A DNA stretch of 64,000 nt. Source: Anaeramoeba flamelloides. Its lineage: Eukaryota > Metamonada > Anaeramoebidae. Below, piece after piece: positions 49,701 through 60,800 of the stretch. The notes beneath the pieces were generated by a model. It was not told the origin of the DNA. It worked only from the letters and a program-made list of their open reading frames with translations, and did no database searches. The stretch covers positions 5,726,501-5,790,500 of the forward strand of contig JANTQA010000012.1 of assembly GCA_027625915.1 (NCBI GenBank), in the 5' to 3' direction. Each line of letters starts with the position of its first letter. The stretch's first letter is position 1. A program made the translations under genes and the position numbers.

Positions 49701-50802
49701 TATTGGGTTTTATCAAGTAATTAATAAAAAGGTATATATTAATATCTGCAAATAAAAAATGATTGTATTAATCCCTTGTATGTATATTTTTGGGAACACA
49801 CTAAGTTGTTGTTTTTTCTGTGGATCAGAAAATATCATCAAAAAAAAAAAAAAAAAAAAAAATGATTAAACCCACTTTTATTTAAAATTTTGTTAAAGAC
49901 CTCAATGAAAGATCCGAAAATGATTATAAAACTACCCATAAAACTTATTAAAGTATGGGCGATTTAATAAATAAAAATTTGATAAAAGTTTAAATAGTGG
50001 TCATTAATGAAATTTAGATCTATTAAAAAAAAAAAAAATTATTCTTTACTGTTTTTAAAATATCTTTTCCTGGTTATTAAAAAATGAAAATTAATTTCAA
50101 AGAATTTTCACTTTTTTAACAACCCTTTTTCTATATGTGTAAGAACTATTATAACTATTTAAATCATTCCTGTAATAAAATATTTGATTATGAATTTAGA
50201 AAATAAATGTACAAAATTCCCAAATATTTTCTTTAAAATACTTTTATTTGAAAAATCAATTTTATCTGAGAACAAATATACAATTTCTAAGTAAAATTTG
50301 TAAGTCGGCTTTAAAATTTTAATATTAATAACTATTTTGCTTATATTAATAATAATATTTTTCTATGGGCTGAATAAATAATTTCTAAGTTAACCATAGG
50401 AATTATCACAAAATGAAAAAATAAAAGTCTTTTTTGAATCTCAACAGTAACAAAAACTTGGTATTTTTTAAATAATGATGAAAATAGTAATAGGTTTGGT
50501 AAAAACTTATTAATAATGTACAAAATAAAATGAATTTAAGAGTTTTTTATTTGTAAAAATGAAAAGAAAAAATATTATGTTTAAAAAAAGTTTCTTTTCT
50601 GAGATTTCTTTATGAATAAGAATTTTTTGAAATTTCACATCTAAAAAATTTGTAAGTAGAGAATATTAGAAATAACTTTATTTAATATTTTGCCATGTTT
50701 TCGTTGAGTACTGATTCCCCAATCTAATTTTTTTCAGTTGGAGAATCTTTTGAATTAATTTTTTGTATTCTATTTTTCAATCAAAATAAGTTTAATGGTT
50801 AA
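46707..50802. other. 4-kb gene-free stretch
   Basis: A 72-codon frame at 46767-46985 right after COMMD1 has an ATG but no recognisable domain. The frames at 48420-48617, 49522-49716 and 50341-50523 are AT-driven. No family repeats seen. Confidence 0.45.
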
Positions 50803-51009
50803 GTCAATATAGTAAAAAAAACTTCTGAAAATAGAAAAAACAGAAATTTTAATTTTTCTGAGTGCCTAATAACAATCAACAACTAACCAACATATGATGA
50901 GTGATCCATCTACAAAAAAAAAAAAAAATTAAAAACTGGGTTATTTTAGCTAAAGGCACACAAGAGAGACACTCAATTTATAATTTGAATGGATAGAATT
51001 ATAATTTTG

Positions 51010-51285
51010 AACACCCCCCTAATAAAAAAAATTTTTTTGAGTGTATTAAAAAGATGTTAAAAAGGCGTTATAAGCATTGAACATGATAAAAAAATGTTAT
51101 CAAACAACTTGTAAACATAGGCATTTGTTATATAAAGTGTTATAAAATTTGTAACATCTTATAAGCCTATATCAGAATATTTTGTTATAAAAATATTGAA
51201 AAAATCAGCATATCAAAGAAAATTTTGTTATAAAAATGTTATATAGAAGTTACAAAAAAAGTTTTTTTATAGTGGATACTGTGTT
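51010..51285. repeat. insert rich in TTATAAAA words inside element A
   Basis: Absent from the other copy of A. Contains at least five TGTTATAAA-like words, plus an outer CACCCCCCTAATAAAAAAAA and a weak inverse (CCACTATAAAAAAAC) at the far end. Probably another small element or an expanded tandem array. Confidence 0.45.
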
Positions 51286-51604
51286 GGTTTTGAAGTGTCG
51301 ATTTTTGGTATTTTTGATATCTAAAAGTTTTTTTTTTCATTTTAATCATTTCCTAATGAATTATTTTTTTCTCAAAAATGTTACAAACCACTTACTTTGT
51401 CAAATATAGTGGGTTTCAATCTAACCACAAGTTCGATTAAATCGAATCAAATTAATTATGTGTACTTTATAGAAAACAACTTGTTTTAAATTTAAGAAAT
51501 TTAACCCTTTTTAAAAATTTACAAAAAGAAACAATGGATTTTTTTTTTTTTTTAATTTGATTTTCTGGGATGGTTAATTTATTTGAAACTTTTTTTATAG
51601 ATAA

Positions 51605-52093
51605 GTAGTGAAAAAAAAAATACAGGGTTTAAAAAAAAAAAAACAGACAAGATTTTTAACTGCTAATATTAGGAAAATTGTTGTTTAATTTCCTGTATAT
51701 AAAATCAAATGATTTTTTTTTTAAGAATCCAACTTTTAAAAATATACCCCCCCCTCCCCCCCCCACTTATTAGAATGATGAATGAAATTACAAATCTTTA
51801 ACACAATATCCAATCGATCAAAAAAACAGCATAAAAAATATCATTTTCCAAACTCTAGCAAACAGTTATAAATCTCGTTTGTTTTTCAATAAAGTAGTTC
51901 TACTTTGGATATCAAACAATTACTTTAGTATTCTATAGAAACCCTACTTTAATGAACTTTAAGCGGGTTTATTACTTGTTTCATAAAAAATTTGGTTATT
52001 TATAAAAAGGATTTGATTGAAAATAAAAGAAATTATTCAACAATTTTCCTAATATACACCATTAAAAATCTTGTACACAAATAGTTTTATACT
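51605..52093. mobile_element. inverted-repeat element H, copy 2, nested in element A
   Basis: Matches 24492-24960 throughout, including the poly-C landmark near 51747 followed by ACTTATTAGAATGATGA. Its arms, GACAAGATTTTTAACTGC... and the inverse GTACAAGATTTTTAATGG..., run about 50 bases. Element A sequence resumes on the far side. Confidence 0.8.
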
Positions 52094-52264
52094 GCATATT
52101 TTTTCATTACTATAATCGAATTTTTTGTTAATAGAGATCCTAAGAAATTTTTTTTTGTTATAAGAATTTTTTCAATCAAAAGAAGTGCAATTTCACAATA
52201 GTCTTTTTGGGTACCAATACACTCCATGAGTATGGTAGAAAATCCACAGTAAATGACTAGATCC

Positions 52265-53097
52265 TTAATTCCACAATTCCAGAAATGGTGACTAGCCACT
52301 CTTGATTAGGGTAGAAATCCACACTTGGTGAATGGGTCCTTAAATGGCTGTTTTGGCAAGGGTATGTTGAATTCAACGTCGACATCTTCTCGAAAATTTG
52401 CCCTTAATAAAAAATCGATAATCATCACCTCTATAAGTTAATACTTTTTTTATTGATTCAGAATTATCATCACTAAGGTGTGTATTCTGATTAAAAAATG
52501 ATTTGCCGAGGCATAAAAGTAAAAATATAATTCATAAAACAGTATTAAGATTTAATTTGGTTAATTTATTTCTTTATTTGCTTGTAGAAAAGAATTGCTT
52601 AACAATTAAAAATATACAGAAAGTAGAAAAATATTTTGTAATATAAAATACTAGAAAAGAATAAACATTGTCTAAGTCTTTCCACCTGATCCTGATTGTT
52701 GGTAAAATCCTAATTCAAGAAGAAAAATTTTCAAAACTCCTAATATTCGAATAATAAATGGGGTAAAATTTTCAATTGGCTTTCATTTAACTTTTTTCAA
52801 AATAAGATATCCCCAGTAATAGATTGGGATATTTATCAACTTTATTTATTTGTTTGGACCTTTTTTATTGTCATGTATTGAGAAAATGTGTTGGGAACTT
52901 TGGGTCAACTAAGGATCCTAAATGAAAGAATTTTGACCTATGAAAAATCTGAAAAATGAAAATGATGTGAAATTTTATCCCATTTATTATTCAAGGCCAG
53001 CAAACATATCCTATTTCTTCCGATCGAATTCAGTGGGTTGGCAAAAACCTCATACAAGAGGAATGAAAATACCAGTAAATAAAGCCAGTTAGGTTTT
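52265..53097. other. gene-free stretch with a fragment of the CACTTCATTTTC palindrome
   Basis: Inverse pair GGGTAAAATTTTCA near 52760 and TGAAATTTTATCCC near 52968, related to the core of the GGGGCCC element. No gene seen. Confidence 0.4.
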
Positions 53098-53598
53098 TTA
53101 GAAATTCAAAAAGCTTTGGGATCTTGTTTTAGTAATCTTTCTTTCATTACATATTCTTGTAGTGATAATTCCTAATTGTTGGTGTATTTCTTTTGCCTTG
53201 TTTGTGTTAAAAATTCTCGTTTTTCCATTAATTTTTAAGAACAATTGGTTTTTTTTTGATCCCCAAGACTATTGATGAGAAAAAAAAAAAAAAAAATTAA
53301 AAAATTGATCGAAGAATTATGAAAAAATCAGGCATTTTAATAATTTTGTTGTTCTTGTCAATACATTTTCAAAAAAGAAACAACTTACATCAATTTCATC
53401 GTATTGATGGCGAATTATGAATCGTTTGTTTTTTGAGGAAACCTTGATTGTGGTTTGACCGAGCTCTATCTGCGCCTTGCAATTAAAGATTTCTGGTTTA
53501 GTCTGAAATAAATTTACATCATAGATTTTTTCCTCTTTTGTGTTTGTTTGTGAATCAAATTGGCTGAGTGTAGTATATGTATTTTGTTTGTTTCCCAT
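53098..53598 (-). CDS. small FERM-F3/PTB-like protein with predicted N-myristoylation, apparent frameshift
   Basis: Exon 1 (53389-53598) starts at a true ATG: MGNKQNTYTT, with Gly2 suited to N-myristoylation, then 60 residues ending IKVSSKNKRFIIRHQYDEID at a GTAAGT donor. An acceptor (ATCAATAG) at 53268 opens exon 2: SWGSKKNQLFLKINGK. Together these give the strand pattern of a FERM F3 (PTB/PH-fold) domain, whose hallmark is a hydrophobic-EI-x-W-G turn. The rest of the fold, TRIFNTNKAKEIHQQLGI, follows in a different frame down to a stop at 53098-53100; the shift falls in an A run near 53219. In the exon-1 frame the protein would instead end after REFLTQTRQKKYTNN. Either the assembly lost one A or the gene is newly damaged. 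No other FERM lobe is present, so this is a lone F3 domain, like FRS2 in layout. Confidence 0.6.
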
Positions 53599-56159
53599 TG
53601 ATCAACGGCAATATCGTTATTTGAAGGATTTTGAATTAAAATTAATCAAAAACTTTTTTAAAAGTTAAATAAAAAAAAAATGATTTTTCTCATTTTAAAA
53701 ATGTTACAAACCAAAGAGTCAATTGTAGAAACAACAGTTGACACTTTTCGTAACCACTAGGCTGGACTTTGGAAAACCATTTCGTTCTTTATTCACCGAA
53801 TAGTTTTTTTTAAGTTTTTCGAAAAATTACAATACTTCAAAGGAGTTATTTTTAGTAATTGTTATTCCGAGTTTTCAGAAATATTAATTGTGCAGTTTTG
53901 TCTGAAAGCTAATATGTGATTTAAAATTGAGTGAAATTGGAATTCGCTATGAAAACTCTGAATGATCTTAATTAACAGATTTCATTTTTAGTTTAAAAAC
54001 ACAAATTTGTTGAGAAAAGAAATATTTTCTCATAGACTCCAAAAGTCACACCTTTATTATTTTTCTCAAGTAGACTTTGGATTTTAACATTCTTGGTTAA
54101 TTTAGAAAAAAGTAGAAAAGGCAAAGAATTTAACAATAAAAATAAAAAACGAAATCAGATTTTGGTGAGCTTTTTGCAAAATATAATTCAACAACAATCA
54201 GTAATACAGTGAACTCAAGTTTTTCAAAATTTATAAAAATTGATCTAATTCTATTTTCTTTTGGATAAGAAGGGAGGAAAAATGTTAATTTTGAATAAAT
54301 TCTAATTTTTAACGCAATAAATTTTAACAAGAATGCTTTTAATTCCAAACAATGATTAACTATTGGGGCAATGAATCGACAGTGGGGAATTAGAACTTAG
54401 TTTTTCAAACTTTATTTTTTTTTAGCAGTTATTTGAATTCATAAATTCTAAAAAAAAGAAAAATTTTTTTTGATTAATTGACCTTGTTTTCTAAACCCAA
54501 AATTGCTTTCCCAAAGCGGCCGTTGGAAAGAGAACTCAAGGTAAACTCCCTTTATCTGGATTTTCATTCAATAAAATTATTTTTTATTTTTACTGGTTAA
54601 ACTAAAGAAATATCAGAAAATTTTTACTTCATTTTCGTTTTTACACAAGCTTTGAATAAAACATTCTATTGGTTTAAACTGTAAGATACTTTATCAAAGG
54701 GAACTGATTTCAAAAGATTCTTTTCAAAGAATTGTTGGAAAAGTTGAGATTCTTAGATTTTAAAAATAGAAATTGATGTCATCAGTTAAAAAATGAGCCG
54801 ACAAATTTTTACAAAAAAAAAAAGCAAACGAAAAAAGGAATTTTTGACAGGGTTGACTTACTTTGGTAGTAATAATAAGAAAATGAAAAAAAAATAATTA
54901 TTCTGTAATTTGAGGTTTAAATAGGAGAAATTTGTAGACTTTTTTTCACCAATGGTTCAAAAATTATCATCTATAATTTGGAAAATTCTTTTTGTAAATG
55001 AAAAAGAACGAAATCGGATCGAAATATTTTTCTGATTATTAAAGAAAATAACATGATCACAAAGATGATAAAACCACTGAACAGAAAGAACCATTTGGAA
55101 TCAAATATGCTCTTTGGTAATTTGGTTCTTGAGAAAAAATATTTAAGTATATTGGTGATATAAGTTGAGAAAAGAATACTTTGAAAAAATAAAATAAAAA
55201 ATATAAAGTTAAACAAAAATAACTACATTCAAAAAAATTCAACTTTAATATTGAAGTTTATTGACAAAAAAATCAAATTCTCAGGACTTTAAACTCACGA
55301 AACTATTATATTTTTTGTTGTTAATTAGTATAATCTTTTTTAAAAGTCTCTAGTTGAATAAACAAGTTATTTTTTCGAGTAAAAAATTTGGATAAATGTT
55401 CAATAAAATTTTTGTTTAATTCAACTAGTAGAGATTTACTTTAGATAGAGAATAATTTAGAATTTTGAAAGTGCACTTCTCGTTAATACTATTTGTTGCA
55501 CAATAAATGGACGAAAATTTTCATTTGGCTTTCCAAAAAAAGATTTTTAAATCTGTGAACATTTTCAAATTTTTAATGTTGTAAAAAAGTTTTGGTTTAA
55601 AATTATCTATTTTGCTTATATTAGAATTGGGAACTTTGATGGTTTATTTTAATTCTTGAGAGGTGTGTTTTTTTTTTGGGAAAGCTGAATGAAAATATTG
55701 ATCTTTTTCTTTAATAATACACAGTAAGGCTCATTTAGCAAATTTTTTTGCTGGCAGAAGATTTAAAGAAAGCATATTATTGGTTTTCGTTCTATGAAAC
55801 GTTGTCAAATTAGTTGGGTGTCAAAATAGTCTTTGTTAGGAACAAAAAAAAAAAAAAAAATAGGTTATTTTGAATTTGATAAAATATAAGAACCTTCATT
55901 TTCATTTTGGCTTTCATCTATTAGGTTTTAGGATCAACTTTAGTATATTTTTTTACAATATAATTAAAAATATATTGATATCATATAAGAAAAAATATCA
56001 GCGAAAATCACTCAAAAGACTTAAAAAAAAATTTAAAAAATTATTATTGAGCAATAAATTATTTGAGCCGTTACTCATAACCACCATTAATAATTATATT
56101 TTTTTGAAATATTTATTATTAATTGTTATTTAAAATCTTAAAAAGCAAAAGAAAAATAT
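53599..56159. other. gene-free stretch
   Basis: Contains repeat G copy 2 at 54600-54770. A hydrophobic minus-strand frame at 54971-55216 has two possible membrane segments and a basic tail, but no ATG context or relatives to support it. A GCGGCCG word near 54516 is unusual here. Confidence 0.4.
54600..54770 (+). repeat. dispersed repeat G, copy 2
   Basis: Matches 30500-30690; see that entry. The copies share CAAGCTTTGAATAAA-like and AAGTTGAGAT words in the same order. Confidence 0.55.
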
Positions 56160-56705
56160 TCATAAAATTTGTTTTAAGTCAAAGGGACCTCTTTTTTTTC
56201 AAATTTCTTTTATTTTTTATAATTGACCTTTTATGAACATGTAAACAATAAGTAGAACAATAAACACAAAAGATAGTTGGAATTCATACATGGTAAAACG
56301 ACAAAATTCAATAGATTTTACTTTAAAATTAAAAATTGAAAAACTAAAATTCTTTTCCCAATTGAGAAAAAAAACAATTTTTATTTTGAACTTTATTTGG
56401 ATATAATATAAAAATCAAATATCGAAAAAAATAGGATTTCTCTAAAATAATTTTCACCGTTTCAGTAAAAATTAGAATAACACATTTTTACCAACTGAAG
56501 ATCTATATTATCTAAAAAAAAAAAATATCAAATGAATTGCTACATCAAAAAAAAATTATATAAAAAAAAAAGTAAAGAAAAAAAAAAATAATTTCTATTT
56601 TGGCTTTTCCAAATGAAATATTTCCTTTAATTCCCATTTAAAACCTTTAAAAACCTATAATAAACTCATCACAAATATATCCATTCAGCTGGAAAATGAC
56701 AGTAG
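56160..56705 (+). mobile_element. GGGGCCC inverted-repeat element, copy 3 (diverged)
   Basis: Left end AAATTTGTTTTAAGTCAAAG, close to copy 1 at 5311. Similar order of landmarks (AATTGACCTTT, AATTGAGAAAAAAAACAA, CACATTTTTACCAACTGAAG, ACTCATCACAA). The right end is decayed and the total is shorter than copies 1 and 2. Confidence 0.65.
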
Positions 56706-57828
56706 TATTTAAAAATTATTATTAATAAAAAATAATCATTCTTAACAATTTTATCATTTTTTGGTAATTTCATGATTTACTTAATAATTACAAATGAAAA
56801 AAAACTAAAGAATCTTTATTTTACATTTTTTTTTTTTGATGAAAATTCTCTATTATTAATTATATTTCCAATACCTAAAAATAATTTGTAAAAATCGCCC
56901 CTTTTTTAACTTTTTATATTTGCTTAAAAATAAATAAAATTTTGCCAATCAATCCAAATTTCAACACTAATTTAAGCTTTGAACACATATAATCTAATCT
57001 TTAAATGTGTCTCATAAACATATTTTTTCCAAAAATTCTAGAATTTTTTACTAATATAATAATCATTTTTTATTATTAAGATTAGCTATCTTTTACTATA
57101 TTATAATCGATTGTTCAGAGACATTTAAACAATGGTTCATTGATACCTTTTACAAACAAAATAAACATACTTTATTTTCAACTTCTCCGAGATCGACACA
57201 TATCCCTTAAATTATAATTTTGTCTTTATTATATTTTTACCAGTTTGTTTCCACACACCAATTTCAATTATAAAATGGAAATAATTTTCAACTTCATTTT
57301 ACTGTATACATATTAAGTATTCTGAGAGATAGATTGTAATTTGGGATCTTTCTCTATTTGTTTTACCTTTTTTTATTTGATCTATTGGTTTAATTTGGGT
57401 ATAATAAGAAACATCAAAGAAACGAAGATTTCAAAAGGGAAGAATCTGTTTTTAAAGGAGAAATTGTCTCAGTTTTCGATTCAAAATAACAATAGGTGAA
57501 TAATTTCTCAAATATTCAAGTAATATTCGTCTGGACTTTGTTTCTTAAAGTCTTCTTTTTTAATCCCAGGTCCTAATTCACATATTTTTTGAGAACTTGG
57601 ATCATCATAAATTTAATTCTATCTTTCTTGTAGAATTGAATGACTACTCAAAGAACTTTAGTTAGATGAAAATGTAAATTACCAATGTTTTAATCTTAAA
57701 AATCAAATTGTTAATGAAAGGTGTTCAAGACCATCATGAAAAACTCTTTCAAAACTGTTTTTTTCTCTTTCGAAAAATGAAAATCGTAAAAAGTAATTCT
57801 TAAGGAAAAGGTTCATTTTTTTTTTATT
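56706..57828. other. upstream flank of VPS18
   Basis: No gene recognised. Must contain the VPS18 promoter. Ends in a T-rich leader immediately before the ATG. Confidence 0.45.
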
Positions 57829-60800
57829 ATGTCACATCTTATTGATGCATTTAATTCACAAAAAACAATTTATACTTCTTCGAGTGAAGAAGATGAAGAA
57901 GAGGTTGTAAAGGATGAAAATGAAGAAAAAAAAAAAAAAAAAAAAAAAAAAAACATACCCATCTTTTCTTTACAACCAGTCGACTATGAGCAACCTTCAA
58001 ATTTTGTTGACGTTTGTGCGTCTAATAACCACTTAGTAATTGCACTTAAAAATAATTTAATTATTTGGATCAACCTAAGCGATATGAAAAATCTTGAAGG
58101 TATTCATTTTGTTTTTATCAAATAGATTTTTTTTTTTTTTTTTTTCAATTCTTTCTCTTTTTGCTATGAATTATTCCAGTAAAAGCATTTTGACCTTTTT
58201 TTTTCAACAACAAATACCAAAGCGAAAACATAGTTTCAAAAAACATATTTCATATATTTGAGTCAACATTGAATTGACTATATTTTTTTCGCTCCATTCA
58301 AGGAAAAAATTTATTTCAATTTCATAAATACCTTTTTTATTTAGAATTAGAAGAAAAAAAAACGAGATCTTCTCAAACCAATTTAGCAACGGAAACCTTT
58401 CTTTTGTTTTACTCTTTCTTTTTGAACTTTTGGGATCATATACTAAATTTATTTATTTTCAAATTTGAAATGAACAGAATTAAAAACGAACACCCATTTT
58501 GCCATCAAAAAAATGGCTTTGTTGTCTTTTTGAAAAGTTAATTTTAATTGACTAACGATCCCACTCTCTGATTTACAATTTCACGATCTGGATTGATTTT
58601 TGAGGGAAAGAAAATTCGAAAGATAAAAAATGTACAGTTCTTTCAATAACATGTGTTCACTTTTTTTCTTTGTATTTTTCAAAATTTTTTGTGTTGTTTT
58701 TTTTTTTTTAAAGGTTGTTTTTTTTTCGTTAACTGTTGTTTTTGGTTTTTATTTTGTGTTTAATCAAAAATACAGTTCAGTGAAACCTTGCGGTTTCCAA
58801 AGCAAACGTATTGACATCAAATCGATCATATTATCAAAATGTTTTTCTATAACCTTCAAGACCAATTTCCTCAGAAAAGAGATCTAATTCAACCAAATTT
58901 AAACAAATCAACACCAAAATTCACAATAACCAAATCTTTCAGTTTGATCCAATACAAACAAAAACAACAAAAAGGATAAAAAGAGACGGAGTGTTTCTGA
59001 AAAACTGTTTGGTACTGGTATCTCTGCATGAGAAAAAATGAGTTCTTAAATTTGTCAAAGTTTTTTGAAATCTGAATTGAAACGATAAACAAAAATTTCA
59101 TTTCATTTTCCTTTTTTCCTTTAGTCAATAGTCTTCAAACCATGCTTTGTGTTTGGATGAATTTATTTGGTTCTTTGGTACGTTTTTTTTTACCCTCTAT
59201 TGGATGAGATAAGAATCCTTAGTGAAGCAATATTTCATTTTGAATCAAAAGTTAATTAGCCAATATTTTATCTGATTAAAATTAAACAAGAACATGGACA
59301 ATGACCAAATTATTTAAAAATCAATTATTTTTCAACCATTTACTTTATGAGAGCAAATTAAATCTCTAATAAGATCAATTTTCATGGAATATATCAAGAT
59401 CTTTCAATTTTTCATTCAATTAGAAGAAAAAATATATTGGAAAACTTTGAAAAAAAATTTCTTTTATTACTTCGAGATTGAAAGTATTATTGCCAAGACA
59501 GACTTCCTTTTTAAAAATAAACACACCCTTGAAAAGTTTTCATTTTCAACAACAATTAAAAACACAAAACACTTTTTAAAGATTTTTTAACAACCGTTAA
59601 AAACACAAAATTTTCTTTACAACAGTTAAAGTCTGAAAAAAAAATTTTTTTTCAAGTCAAAACGGGTTATTGAAAGAACTATACTAATGAACTTTTTTCA
59701 TTACAACAACACAAAAAATATTTAATGTTATTGAACAATAATCAGAACACTTTGCACAGTGTGGAAATTAACAAAGTGTGTTATTTTTTTTTCAAAAAGC
59801 ACCTTTTTTTTTTTTTTTTTTTGTGAATTTTCATCAGAGAAACCAAATTCTTAAGAGTAACAAACGAAAAGACCTTTTTCAAAAAAGGTGTTGGTTTTAA
59901 TTATTTGAATATAATTGAAAGTAAACCTTTGAACACAAAATCGATTAAAAAGAGTCATTTTACGATGCTTGACAAAATAAGCTATTTCCAAAAAGAAGTG
60001 CAAATTTAATTTTAAAATATATCTTTAAAACTAAATCTTCAAAAAAGTATTAAATACTAAATTATTAACAACCATTTATGGGTTCTTGATAATAAATTCA
60101 ATATGTTTGTTAGTGTGGTATTACATAAATAAAAGATTTAAAATTTCTCATCTCGATTTTATATGATATTTTTCATGTCAGAAAAATTAGTTGATTATTT
60201 ATCTTCTTTTTCATCTGAAAAAATTGTTTTCAAAAAAGGATTAATCTCAACAAAATTTCCCAGAATAGAAGGAAAAACATATAAATGTATTTTATTGTTT
60301 AAAAAATTGTTGGTATCTTTGCCATATTGCCAGTTTTTTATTGAAATTGGCTGTGCATTGTTTTACTCCAAAAAAAGTACTATTTTTTTTGTTTCATTTT
60401 TTGGAAATCTTTTAATGAACATATTTTGAAATAAATACAATAGGTTACTATTTTCAATTAGTATTAATATTACACTTAATTTATATACTGCCAATTTACG
60501 AATAGATCCACTAACAAAGAGGGTTTGTTATGAAATGTAAAAAAACAAATTACTTACTTTTTTTTGGAAATATCTTAGTATCAATTATCTATTCTTAGTT
60601 GCGACAAAACAACCAGTTATTTTCAATGGCTGCATTCTCTCAAATAATTGTAAAAAATCTCATAGCAAGCGTAGCGAGTGAGATTCTGTTGTTATTCTGT
60701 AAAGACTTTGTATATAACGGGATTATTGGGAAAACAATGTATAATAAGGTGGGTTATTTCATGAGAACCAAAATAATTAATAATAAAAAAATAAAAAACT

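Larger units (their letters stand above)
50803..52264 (+). mobile_element. TTAA-flanked element A, copy 2, interrupted twice
   Basis: TTAA at 50799-50802 and at 52265-52268. The right end read inverted, GGATCTAGTCATTTACTG, matches the copy at 9582-10258. Internal landmarks are shared: GAGAGACACTCAATTT, TTTTGAAGTGTC, and the minus-strand motif YCEIALLL. Extra material at about 51010-51285 and 51605-52093 explains why it is twice as long as the other copy. Confidence 0.75.

Noticed and set aside
54971-55242. Overlapping hydrophobic minus-strand frames
   Set aside because: Could be membrane segments, but poly-T on the template gives Phe/Leu/Ile runs by chance throughout this window.
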